Assembly: GCA_918807975.1 (NCBI GenBank)
Contig: OU964921.1
Location: 9,209,498-9,273,497, forward strand
DNA from: Aplidium turbinatum
Taxonomy: Eukaryota; Chordata; Ascidiacea; Aplousobranchia; Polyclinidae
DNA length: 64,000 nt
Direction: 5' to 3'
Part shown: positions 1 through 11,600 of the stretch, one piece after another
Numbering within the stretch: position 1 is the stretch's first letter
Layout of the letters: each line of letters starts with the position of its first letter
Made by a program: the position numbers and the translations under genes
The notes under the pieces: model-generated
What the model was told of the DNA's origin: nothing
Databases searched by the model: none
What the model saw: only the letters and a program-made list of their open reading frames with translations

Positions 1-730
1 GGGAAAAGAAAGAAGCCAAGACTTGTGTCAAGCATGTGATCAATCGGATCATATCAATGCAAGCGTCGAGCTTAAAGTGCCTCTGACAGGAAAATAAATT
101 TGCTAAATTTACCTAAGATACCAAATAGATGACACTAACAAACTTCCCTGACCAGCAAATCGTAAAAAATATCAACAGGCTAATAAGTTACACGCTTGCA
201 AACTTTCGTTTACTTTCGGCGAATCTGGCACTCATTCAATTGCGAAAATAAAAACAGCAACACCGCTGTGATGTCACCATGGGTGGGAAGGATACTTTCT
301 TTCTCTGTGGTGAGTTGGTAAGGTATGGTACGACTACTGCAAAACGTTAATGTGTGAGGCTCTATTGGTCTAAAACATGTGCAAAATGAGAATTACCGAA
401 ATGAAAAAGTCAACTTATTATTACTATCAGGTTTAAATCAAATAGGTTGAGTTTTTTTTTTATCAAACAGCATCTCAATTCAATTGAAATTGCAGTTTTT
501 CTAAACTCTTGTAGGGCTACAATTTTCATAATTTTTTATTTGTCCTAATCTGGCTATAGCCATTTGCAGTGTAACAGCAATATTTCACAAACAGTAGGCT
601 ACCCTTAATTTATGGTTGAGGTAATGCCTGCAAATTGCTGTTTATGTGACAGTGTCAGTGACAAAGACGTGTGCTATCTTTTCATGGTTTCAAACAAAAC
701 AAGGTGCTGAGAAGAAAATAGTTAAAGTTT
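1..730. other. No gene recognised
   Basis: AT-rich DNA with no convincing reading frame, RNA gene or transposon end. It immediately precedes the P2X7-like remnant and could hold its upstream introns. Confidence 0.4.
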
Positions 731-814
731 TCTTCAAGTGTTCGAAAGTGGGATGGACCATACAAAACTAGTCGTATATGTTCTCTTCACTTCACTGGAG
801 ATGATTTTGTTGGT

Positions 815-1337
815 GCTTTGTTTGTTCGTGCTGGGAACTCTAGGTGGTGCGTTTGCCACAAGTACGAGTCTATGTCCCAGCCCAATGAATGTGTATGTTG
901 TCATGAAGTGCCACATACGAAAGAACTTTTGAAGAAAGACGCATCTAGCTGTGTTACCAATTTGACCGATTTTACTTACATCCTGCAGTTTTGAGGACTT
1001 ATTGTATGAGGAGCAGGAAGAACTGGAGAAACAGCAATAAACCGAAAGGAGAAAACGAAGACCTATCAAAAGAGTAGGCTAAGGATGCTACATTAGGCTA
1101 AAATACCCTAAACGCTAAAGAATGCACACTAAAAGAAGTGAGTTTATTTCCTTGCTTGCAGTATCGGTAATTAGTCGCTCTTAGGCACGTATTGGAGTGG
1201 ATACTACAAGGTGATGCTCTCGGCAGCAACAATCGGATTGTGCTGCCGTCATGCATTGTTTGGCGAATCCGAAACAATTTTCAAGTCCAGATGGCCGTTA
1301 CACCGGATTTCAATGGCCAACTGAAGGCACATTATGA
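815..1337 (+). pseudogene. P2X7-like C-terminal (ballast) domain, decayed
   Basis: Two blocks resemble the zinc- and nucleotide-binding ballast domain of the P2X7 receptor C-terminus, which many invertebrates also carry in stand-alone proteins. Block 1 (about 815-990) reads NSRWCVCHKYESM, then ECVCCHEV, then a later single Cys, which is the expected Cys spacing. Block 2 (1171-1337) reads NNRIVLPSCIVWRIRNNF and then, one frame over, SSPDGRYTGFQWPTEG before a stop. A conserved polypyrimidine-AG (ttgcttgcag, near 1161) lies between the blocks, so they may be two exons. The in-frame TAA at 1168-1170 and the one-base frame change near 1278 suggest a pseudogene, although an assembly error could explain the frame change. 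No channel (transmembrane) part is visible. The family call rests on the motif pattern alone. Confidence 0.5.
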
Positions 1338-1339
1338 GA

Positions 1340-1870
1340 GAGAGAGAGAACTTTTATTCATTTATGAATAGTGATGAATGATGATGAATTAAATATGAAT
1401 GATGATTCGTACGATTTCTTCATTTTTCACTTCAAGCATATTTTATGTTTTGTAGGAACGTATTCAGTACAGTTTTATTAAACTGCAAAAAACAATAAAT
1501 CTTTGAAAAAAGCAACCGCGCCTTGTACCAACTCCGACCAAACTGTGATCCACCAATTACATCTAGAAAGCATTTGTTTCATCCGTTGCTAACGACGCCT
1601 ACCCAGGATGACGTAACACCACCAAAGTCGTCCCAGAGCAGTGAAATATGGAGTTTCGCCTGTGGTGGCGCTGCGGAGCAGTCGTTTTGTATAAATTTCG
1701 CCCTAACCAGTCGAGCTTCGAGGTTAAGATTAAAAGGTTCGCTAAGCATAATTCTGCGCTAGGAAATGCTTAGAAAAGTTACTATACTTGGGTCCAACCT
1801 GTCAGGGGCACTTTAATTTGCTGTTCTAGTTTCTAGAGTACAACATGTTTGGACTATCCGACTTGCACTG
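1340..1870. other. Intergenic: GA and GATGAAT simple repeats, no gene
   Basis: A short (GA)n run near 1336-1350 is followed by imperfect GATGAAT/ATGAATGATG repeats to about 1410. An AATAAA occurs near 1494. The open frame at 1523-1762 has no recognisable domain and is not called. Confidence 0.4.
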
Positions 1871-1874
1871 AAGC

Positions 1875-2090
1875 TGGTGCTATGAAATTACTACGTTAAG
1901 CTAGTGCAATGAACTTCGTCATTCTGGCATATTATTACAGTCAGTTTGTCTGAAGTTGGATCTGCCATTATGTACAAGTTTGATGCGCAAGTGTAGCCTA
2001 CGTCAAATCTTCACCAACACTTTGCGATGTGCTGATTGTCGATGCGTTTGTTTCGTTTGCAGGAAGGTTTGGAACAACACACTGGACGTT
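1875..2090 (-). pseudogene. Decayed fourth CCP exon of the CCP/FN2 gene
   Basis: This matches the CCP exons at 3649-3846, 7050-7247 and 16502-16699 in DNA sequence: the complement of CTGACTGTAATA, the WQI-equivalent codons, and the final CAGTGTGTTGTTCC equivalent. On the minus strand it carries stops and small indels. Just below it, the 3' flank of an FN2 exon is fused directly to CCP sequence, so the FN2 exon of this module appears deleted. It represents an oldest or abandoned module at the 3' end of the array. Confidence 0.6.
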
Positions 2091-2532
2091 TGAATAAAAG
2101 ATTATTGCAGTGATACCCAAGCAACATGTAAGATGAAACGTAGGTTCCAAACATTATTTTGTATTTTAAGCAAAGGTAGATCGTTCCTGACAAGCAACAT
2201 CCTAATGGCGCAAGGAATACTGCCATAGTTAGAAATATGCCTACCAATCAAAAAAGCTTGTTTTTTTTATTTGGTTAGCACAATAGTTTTAAAGTCTGAA
2301 AACAAAAACCTGTTTGCTCATTTTTTATAAGTGTATTGTAGCCTATCCTTACTTTTGCTTAGTGGGGAAAAGTTGTTTAAAGCTGAAGCCAGAACAAGAG
2401 AGCCAACATTTGAATCTTTTCTCAAATGTGGTGAAGTATTCTGATTAACGCAAATGTCAAACTTAATATTTCATCTTTTTACATTATGTCTGAACTGTTT
2501 GGTTTCTAGTTAAGCTAGTGGAGTGAAATTAC

Positions 2533-2697
2533 CACCACACTCTTGACAATTGCCCCATCGTCCTTTTACATATTCCTCGTCATAAGCACACCATGGAGTC
2601 ACTCCGTGATTCATGGTTGTGCATCGGTTGTGTGAGATTCCTTTGTAAGTGAATGGGAAGTGACATTGCACGGTTCCATTTCCACAAACGTGATCAC
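2533..2697 (-). CDS. FN2 exon, module 3
   Basis: 55 codons to a conserved GTAATT donor. Motifs are CHFPFTYKGISHNRCTT, VTPWCAYDEE and GRWGNCQEC. If the donor is skipped the frame ends NFTPLA-stop, so this exon could also be the terminal one. No further intact module follows; only the decayed CCP near 2 kb does. Confidence 0.8.
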
Positions 2698-5600
2698 CTA
2701 AATTATCACTCAACATTACAACAAGTTCTGATTACTTCATAATTTAGGCTATAGCTTTGTGAGAGAAGTAACTTGCAATATCATAAACAGATGACTGGCA
2801 GTATCTTAATTGGATTGAATTGCATTATTCAAAACAAATGCAAAACACTAATGAAATAATAACATAAACTCAAATGTTTTCGTCAAGAACTCTTTGCCAT
2901 CCACAGAAAATACCTAATAGGCTACATCTAAACAAAAGCTAAACCAACAAATAACTGCAAATAAAGATTTGTGATAAGTGACTGAAATAAATAACTGCAA
3001 TATGCCCTGAGCTAAGTACAACGTACAACTGAAGAACGTGCGTGCCAACCCCCAAAAAACCAAAGTCTGCGCATTCCACGGCCGTTTAGCCCAGAGCATC
3101 ACGCCAGCTCTTGCTCTATCGTTGAACTCGGCCAAATCCTGTGCAGAGCACCTTGCTTTTAAGTCAAGGCATTCGAGTATATGTTGCACCGTTTGCTCCT
3201 GACCGAATGGGAGCACAAGTTACAAATTCGGACAGGAGCAAACGATGCAACATCTACTCGAATGCCTTGGCCTAAAAGCAAGGTGCTCTGCACAGGATTT
3301 GGCCGAGTTCAACGATAGAGCAAGAGCTGGCGTGATGCTCTGGGCTACGGCCGTGTAACACACGATGAAGAAGACTGAAGAACAAATAGCCTACCAAAGG
3401 TGTAACACTTTGTTGATATAATGATATAGGCTACATATGAGTGTAATCACAAGACAAGACAGCGAGCGGCAATTAAAGACAATCAACTTGAAGTAAACGT
3501 AATCTAATATACATTCTGTAGGAAAGATGCCTCTCCAGCAAATAACTGCTTGTTGAGCAAAAAAAAATAACTTTATTATTTTATTTTTGAAATAATATGC
3601 AGCAAAACGTGTTTATGCAATTAACAACTCCATAAAAAACATACTTACGATTATAACATATTGGCGGTGCAGCAGACCATGTTCCACCATTCTGGCATGT
3701 TACAGTCAGTTGGTCTGAAGTTTGATCTGCCATTATGTACGAGTCTGATGCGCAGGTGTACTTCAATTCCTTGCCAACGCTCAACATTATGTTCACTGTC
3801 GATGCTACGACGTTTTGAGCAAGGTTTGGAACAAGACACTGAACAACTAAATAAAAGATTATTATTGAATTGATAAACAAAAGAAAAACTAGAGGAATTG
3901 TGGGTTTAAGTGTATTTTTGCATCTTCAGCAAAGATAGGTTGTTTCTAAGAAGTCATAGCCTACTATAGCCATACTCGTCTTCGGGAATGATGGTGTTCG
4001 CAAGAAAACCGCCATCGAAGAGTTCTTGAATGGCTAATGAGTCCAATCCTGGCTGCAAACGTTCGGTTAGATTTAGGACCTATAAAATCTTTTGGAAGAG
4101 CTGGTTGTGGATGGATAAACGTTCTTTTCTTTTAGCCTATTCCTAAGAAGCAAGGTCTTAATGGCAATCACTGTCTTCATGACGCAAGAAATAGCCTACT
4201 GTCACAATTAGAAATATGTCTAACATTAATAAAAGCTTGTTTGGTTGATTTTTTATGTGGCTAGCACTTAAAGTACTGATAAATTCTGAAAACATAAATT
4301 TGTTTGCTTTTTTTATGAAAAATTGCATTTTGCTTATGCTAAGTGGTGAAATGTTGTTTAAGTAGCTAACGACAGAGCAAGAGAGCCAACCTTTGAGTCT
4401 TTTCTCAAGTAGCCTATGTGGTGACCCATTCTGAAGGTAATTGTCAAGCTTAATATTTCATATTTTTACATTATGTCTGAACTGTTTGAATTTGTTTAAT
4501 AAAATGATGCACCCAAGCCGATTTTAAAATCAATCGCAGATGCAATGGATTGTTCTGAATTCAATGCTCATTTACTTTCTACTGCTCTAAGCAATAGGCT
4601 GAAGATACATTTTTATACAATAACCAAAAATACTGCACACAAAAAGAATTACAGTAGTATCCCCTTATTAAACCCACCTTGGGACCAGACGATTTTGAGC
4701 ATTTTAAGGAGGGGAAGAGTTTCTGTCATTCCTATACGCACAATTGAGTATGGACGACTGTGCTAAGTTGCTAAATCTGTTAATTAACAACTCTACACAA
4801 CAATCAGTTCTTTCCAGAAATTGCGTTTTTTGCAAGTTGTGTCAGCAGCAAGCTATGTTTTATAGCAAGCTTATAGGCTTCACCGCTACAACACAACCCA
4901 GTAAAATGAGATCCAGGTTAAAAGGTTTGTGACAAAACAGTCTAATGAATCGTAAAATTGTCTAAAGCAAGACAACCAGGGGCGCGGAAAGTAGGGGTGC
5001 TCAAGGGGCTGCAGCCCCCCCTAGAACAAATTCAGCCCCCCCTGGAATTTTCAAAAATTGCTTCAGCCCCCCTAGAAAGTTCTGACAATTTAAAGTAGGC
5101 CTACATAACATATTTTCAAAAATTTTTTCGAACAATAATTGCTACGATGAATCGAGTTCCTGTTACGTGTGGTCGCGCTCATCATTTGAAATAAAGAGTC
5201 GTCAATCACAGGGAGCTATACCTCGTAGTAGCGGTACTAGCCACCCTCCCTACTAAAACGGCGGTCCATCGTTTATTGGACATCATTCTGCAATATTTAC
5301 ATTTCATGCCTACTTCTGAACATTACAATAATAGGCTACATGATATTGTTTTGTCATGTCTGACAGACATGACAGAAGATAGTGCAATGAGAGGAGACAC
5401 ACATGCAAACATATTCGGCTTGGTAAAACAAACACGCACGATGCGGCTTGATTTCGCGATTGCCTGCAGCGGTGAAGTTCTTGGGGGGCTTCCCCCGTAG
5501 TTAATGTGCAATCTTCCTTGAACCAATTCTTCAGGAAGCGTGATGACCCGCAAGAGAACGTCGAATCTGTAGAAAGTCTTCAAGAAAACGTAGAAGAACT

Positions 5601-8600
5601 GCATTTGAACTCAACAACTAATGTGTTTTAAATAAGCTGCCTCTTTGTCAGACGTTCCCCCTTTCTATATTAACGTCGATGGACAGCTTAAATCCATAAA
5701 ACAGTGTGCGTAGGCTACTTTGCACACTTCATTGTATATTTATGTAAATAGAATGCAATGATCTGAGACAATGTCTGCTGTGTTTTACTTTATTTCTGTG
5801 CGTTTAATATTAGAAAGAACTTAGGTGTATGTTGCGTATGTGATAGACGAATGTCTAGTAGACATAGGCCTAAGCAGTTCTGTAGGCTACACCAAACAAC
5901 AGTACAGTTTGAACTTACGAACAATTCAAGATCCCAACCGCCGTTCGGAACGCAACTTGTTCGTAAGGTGAGGAGTTACTGTAACAGATTTAGCAACCTA
6001 GTACAGTCGTCCATACTCAATTGTGCGTATAGGAATGACAGAAACTCTTTCCCTCCTTAATATGCCCAAAATCGTCTGGTCCCGAGGTAGGCATAATAAG
6101 GGAATACTACTGTAATTATTTTTATGTACAATATTTTTGGTAATTGTTAAATAAACAAAAAAAAGTATCCTCAGCCTATTGCTTAGAGCAGTAGAAAGTA
6201 AATGAGCATTGAATTCAGAACAATCCATTGCATCTGCGATTGATTTTAAAATCGGCTTGGGTGCATCATTTTATCAAACAAATTCAAACAGTTCATACAT
6301 AATGTAAAAATATGAAATATTAAGCTTGACAATCCCCTTAATCACAATGGGCTAACGCAATGCAAGGGTTTCCAATCTGGGGATCTCTAGCAATATTGGG
6401 GGTTCACAGTTTCTGAAAATCCAGTGTATTGTGTTCAATTCTTGTTTGCCAAAAAGATTAAAAACTGTATTTTCTCGCAGTCAACCAATCCTCTATCTGA
6501 GGTTGTTCTATTGCTTGCTTTCAGACGTTATTAAGAAACATGAAATGTGATAAAATCGCAACAACACCATGAAAAGACATTTTTCGTTTCAGAAGGCTGC
6601 ATTAGAACAGCGAAATGAAACATATCTGGGTGTTGTCGGTTCAATTTTGCATTAAATATAATTTCTTTAAATACTTTTATGGGGCTTGCGAAGCCACGTT
6701 AATTGCTTTGAGGGGGTTGCGGTTCAAAAATAGTTGAAACCTTTTTGGCTAATGCAACGAAATTACCACCACATTCTTGGCAATTGCCCCATCGTCCTTT
6801 CACATACTCCTCATCATAAGCACACCACGGCGTCACTCCGTGATTCATGGTTGTGCATCGGTTGTGTGAGACTCCTTTGTAAGTGAACGGGAAATGACAT
6901 TGTACGGTTCCATTTCCACAAAAGTGATTACCTAAACAAGCACTCAACATTATAACAAAGTCTAATTAGCCTACTTCATTATTTGTTGGGTTAACAACAC
7001 GCAACAAAACGTGTCCATGCAAACAAAAGCTCAGTGAAAAAATACTCACGATTGTAACATATTGGCGGTGCAGCAGACCATGTTCCACCATTCTGGCATG
7101 TTACAGTCAGTTTGTCTGAAGTTTGATCTGCCATTATGTTTGAGTCTGATGCGCAAGTGTATGTCAATTCCTTGCCAACACTCAGCGTTTTGCTTATTGT
7201 CGATGTGACTACGTTTGAAGGAAGCTTTGGAACAAGACACTGGACAACTAAACAAATGATGGTATTGATAAAAAAAGAAAAAGCTAAATGAACATGTGGA
7301 TTCAAGTTTATTTTTTGCTTTTTAAGCAAGGATAGATTGTTCTAAAATTGGCACTGTCATTTAGGCTTGGACAACTGGATAATTCTAGTTGTCTAATTTG
7401 TTGAATTGGAGCAGTGGTTCCCAACCGGGGTGCCGCGGCACCCTGGTGTGCCAATTGCAATCCTCAAGGGTGCCGCGAGATATTGCAATACTGCGGCCCA
7501 TTCTTTATTTTAACCCGTTAAGTGCGGAATTTATTTATTTCTAACAAAGTTTCAGTGCGTATTAAGTTTCGCATCTCGCAGTTACTCCCGGCTCTTTTCT
7601 GAAAAGTCGCTGGCGGTAAGTAGATAATCCGCGTTATGCCTTTGTTTTCTCGCCCAGGAAAACCAGCGTGAAAGAGATTTAGACTCATTGCTGTTCTTTC
7701 CGTAAAAACGTTTAAAACGCATCATTATTGCCAGATTTCATGATTTTATTTTGCGTTTCACGACGCACAATTGGGTCTCCAAATTAGCGTATTTAGCAGA
7801 TATCTTCAACCATTTAATTAAATAACGATAAAATAAAAGCACTGGGAGAAAAACTGCAAATGTGGTCCTTAAAAGTGGAGAACGGAAACTTTGACATGCT
7901 TTCACATTTCTCTAAAATGAAGAACAAAGAAGTTGTCTCATTAATAACTCAGCACCTAAAATCATTGGAAGAAAAAATTGTGAAATATTTTTCCAGTTTG
8001 TCCACAGAAAATTACGCATGGGTAAGAAATCCATTTTTACTGGACTCTCATATTGTTTTGAATCTAAAAAAGGAGAATTAATTGAAATTCATAACGATGG
8101 AAATTTTAAGCTTGTGCATAAGCAGATGTCTCTCGACAAGTTCTGGATAAAAATTCAAAATGAATATTCTTGCGTTGGAAAGAAAGCTATTGTGCTTTTG
8201 CTGCAGTTTTCCACGTCAAGGCAACCTATGTGAGAGTGAATTTTCCATCATCGAACATAAAAACTAAACAACGAGAACGACTGCTTTAGTCGAAGAAGAA
8301 AGGCGGGTGGCTTTATCGAATGTGCCCCCAGATACTATGTGACTTTGTGCAAGAAGTCAAGCCTAAATTTCACACTGACTTTTGAATAAATACATTTATT
8401 TACGCGAGCTATACTGTACAACTCATTCTATGTGTTATTTCATAGTTATTTTTAATACAGAAACCTCATAAGATTGATCCAGTTTTGCCAGGGTGCCGCA
8501 AACTATTTATCTCTTTGATAGGGTGCCGCAAGGTCAAAAAGGTTGGGAACCACTGGCAGTGGTTCCCAACCGGGGTGCCAATTGCAATGCTCAAGGGTGC

Positions 8601-11600
8601 CGCGAGATATTGCAATACTGCGGCCCGTTCTTCTAACTTTAACCCGCTAAGTGCGGAATTCATTTATTTCAAACCGAGTTGCAGAGCGTATTAAGTTTCG
8701 CGTCTCGCAGTTATTCCCTGCTCCTTTCTGGAGAATCGCGTAGTGGGGAAGTCGCTAACGGTAAGCCTTTGTTTTCTCGCCCAGGAAAAACAGCGTGAAA
8801 GAGATTTTGACTCTTGCTGTTCTTTCCATAAAAACATTTGAAACGCATCATTATTGCCAGGTTTCATGATTTTATTTTGCGTTTTACGGCGCACAAAGTC
8901 AAATTTTAGTGATGGATTATCAGATTGCGTGACCCAGCACGATTATAAAATTGCACGATTGTTTGCGAACCGTTGTAAACCAATCTATTCACACGCCAGC
9001 ACTGGGGGGATTAACGCATGGGTAAGAAATCCATTTTTACTGGACTCTCATATTGTTTTGAATTAATTGACATACGTAACGATGGAAATTTTAATCTTAT
9101 GCATAAGCAGATGCTTCTCGACGAGTTCTGGATAAAAAATCAAAATGAATATCCTTGCGTTGGAAAGAAAGCTATTGTGCTTTCGCTGCAGTTTTCCACG
9201 TCATACCTATGTGAGAGTGAATTTTCCGTATTAACAAACATAAAAACTAAAAAACGGGAAAGACTGCTTATAGCCGAGGAAGAAATGCGGGTGGTTTTAT
9301 CGAATGTGCCCCCAGATATTAAGGGACTTTGTGCAAGAAGTTAAGCCCAAATTTCACACTGACTATTGAATAAATACATTTATTTACGCGAGCTATACTG
9401 TACAACTCATTCTGTGTTATTTTTAATACAGTAACCTCATAAAAAATGATCCAGTTTTGCCAGGGTGCCGCAAATTATTTATCTCTTTGATAGGGTGCCG
9501 CAAGGTCAAAAAGGTTGGGAACCACTGAATTGGAGCGAAGTATCGCTGATTTTAATTCTAATCTAATATGATAAAAACTAGTTGACTCTAACCTGTAGTC
9601 TTAAGCTAATAATTCCAGCTTGTTCAACAGTATTTTCCAGCAAACAAAAAATTGTGCTTTTATTAAGCACATGCAAGGAAAATGCAATAAAACAATTAAG
9701 ATCAAAGTGTCATTCTATCGCTTAACAGTGTAAGCATATTTGTAATTTCATGTTTTTTTTTTGTTAAAAGCAAAAACTCACTTGTTTTTGAAAGAAAACA
9801 TAATAAGCTTAAAAAAATTAGGGTGGCATTTTTTCTGAACATTTTTGGGCCACGAATTCCAAGATGGCGTCCAAAATGGGGCACAACAATAATTATGCAA
9901 TATTTTCGCAAGTAGCCTATATAGGCTACAATTACAAATAAAATATCTGAATATATGTTTTCTGAGCCAGGAAATCTAATGGGATCATCGAATTTAGGTT
10001 TCATATATGATATACATGTGCCAAATTTTAAAATGTTGTTCGAAATACCCCCCGCGCACCCGAAACGTATGCTAAGCTATTTACGTAATTTTGTAATTTT
10101 ACACAAAGGACTGTATTAACTTAAATGCATGCATTTTCACAAAGAATACGCAACTAGAAAGCCAATGAACTGATATAAATACAATGAAACTTGAATTAAT
10201 GTTCGATCCTTCAAGTCGTATTACATGCGAAAGATGTAAGAAGTCTTAGGCCTTCTGATTAAATGGCAGTTATCGTTAACAACCGACATCTACGAAATTT
10301 ATAATATTTATTGAATGTCAAAGAAAGCAATTCATCTTCAACTGTTCAGTCGTCATTTATCACTGGTTGGATAGTTTTGTTTTTACAGCTGAGACCACAG
10401 CCACAGACTTCTGTACATGGAATATTGTTCTTGTGGCAGCTGCACCTTCCTTCGCATCTATGTTTCCTTCGCATCTTCGCATCCAAGTATTTGGTTCTGC
10501 CAGCAAATCTCCCAGTCATATCGGAACCAGTCAGAGCATGAAAACCTAGAAGTGCAAAAGTACACTTTGGTCCCAAGTTGTTGTATATGTTTCACACACA
10601 AATGTCCCTCTTTAATCTGCCCTTTCCCGTAAGGAAAGTTTTAGACCCGGGTAAGTGTGGATACATGTAGATGAGCAACAACAAGATGTCCGAGTCTGGG
10701 GAACTGACAACCAGTTCTGTTTCATTGAGAACAGTTGGAGCGGGCAGAACAATCAAAGTGTCTGCCTCTTCTTGGCTGTGAGTCAGGAGCGAGTCTTCAA
10801 TATTAACCTTTTGCGGTCCAAGAACTTCCCTGGGATGCAAAATAAAATTATGTAATATGGTCCAACACCATTCCTGGGATGATGTCTACATATCACTGCT
10901 CAACAAGGTCCAAATACGTCAGTGGGGTGCTTGTTTTGCGAAAAAATATTTTTTATCGATTTTAGATTAGAGCAATTACATTCTAGAATGTTACGAGAAA
11001 TGAGGTCACCATTGTTTTACCTCTCTTATTGCAACTACTTGAAGGGTTGTTTAGCAAAGCAAGGATAGCCGGTATCTCTTGACCGTGGTGGAACGACTAG
11101 TAATGGATGGAGAGCATGGCTTCCTAATGATGGAGATCTGCCTCACTGTCCTTTCAAGCCTCAAAGTGTTGGAGCAACTTTGCCATCAGCACCAGAGACA
11201 GAGTTAGAATTCTTCCAGAGCTTTATGACAGATGAATTGCTCATGCAAATGGTCACAGCAACTAATGCATATGCAACAATTCGTTTGAGAGGAAAAGTTT
11301 TCAGTAACTGTTTAGTTTGGTATAACTGGAAAGATGTGTCCTTGACAGAGCTGAAAGCTTATCTTGGAGTGGTATTGAAAATGGCCTTGACAGAAAAAAG
11401 TAATGTAAAAGACTACTTTAGTAGAGAGTGGACAGAATACTGTCCTTTTTTTCTTGATGTTTTCTCGCGAAAAAGATTTCTGCAGATTCATTGGATGTTG
11501 CATGTACGATCACCTCAGCCAACTGTGGGACCTGTTACTCGTGGCAGCAAAATCAGTAATGTTGTCGATTATGTACAGAAAAAATGCTTGGAAAATTATA

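Noticed and set aside
734-1069. Open frame of 111 codons on the minus strand opposite the P2X7-like block
   Set aside because: It is antisense to the conserved P2X7-like coding block and has no domain. A shadow frame.
1523-1762. 79-codon frame on the plus strand
   Set aside because: No domain, no splice context and no homologous copy beside the other modules.
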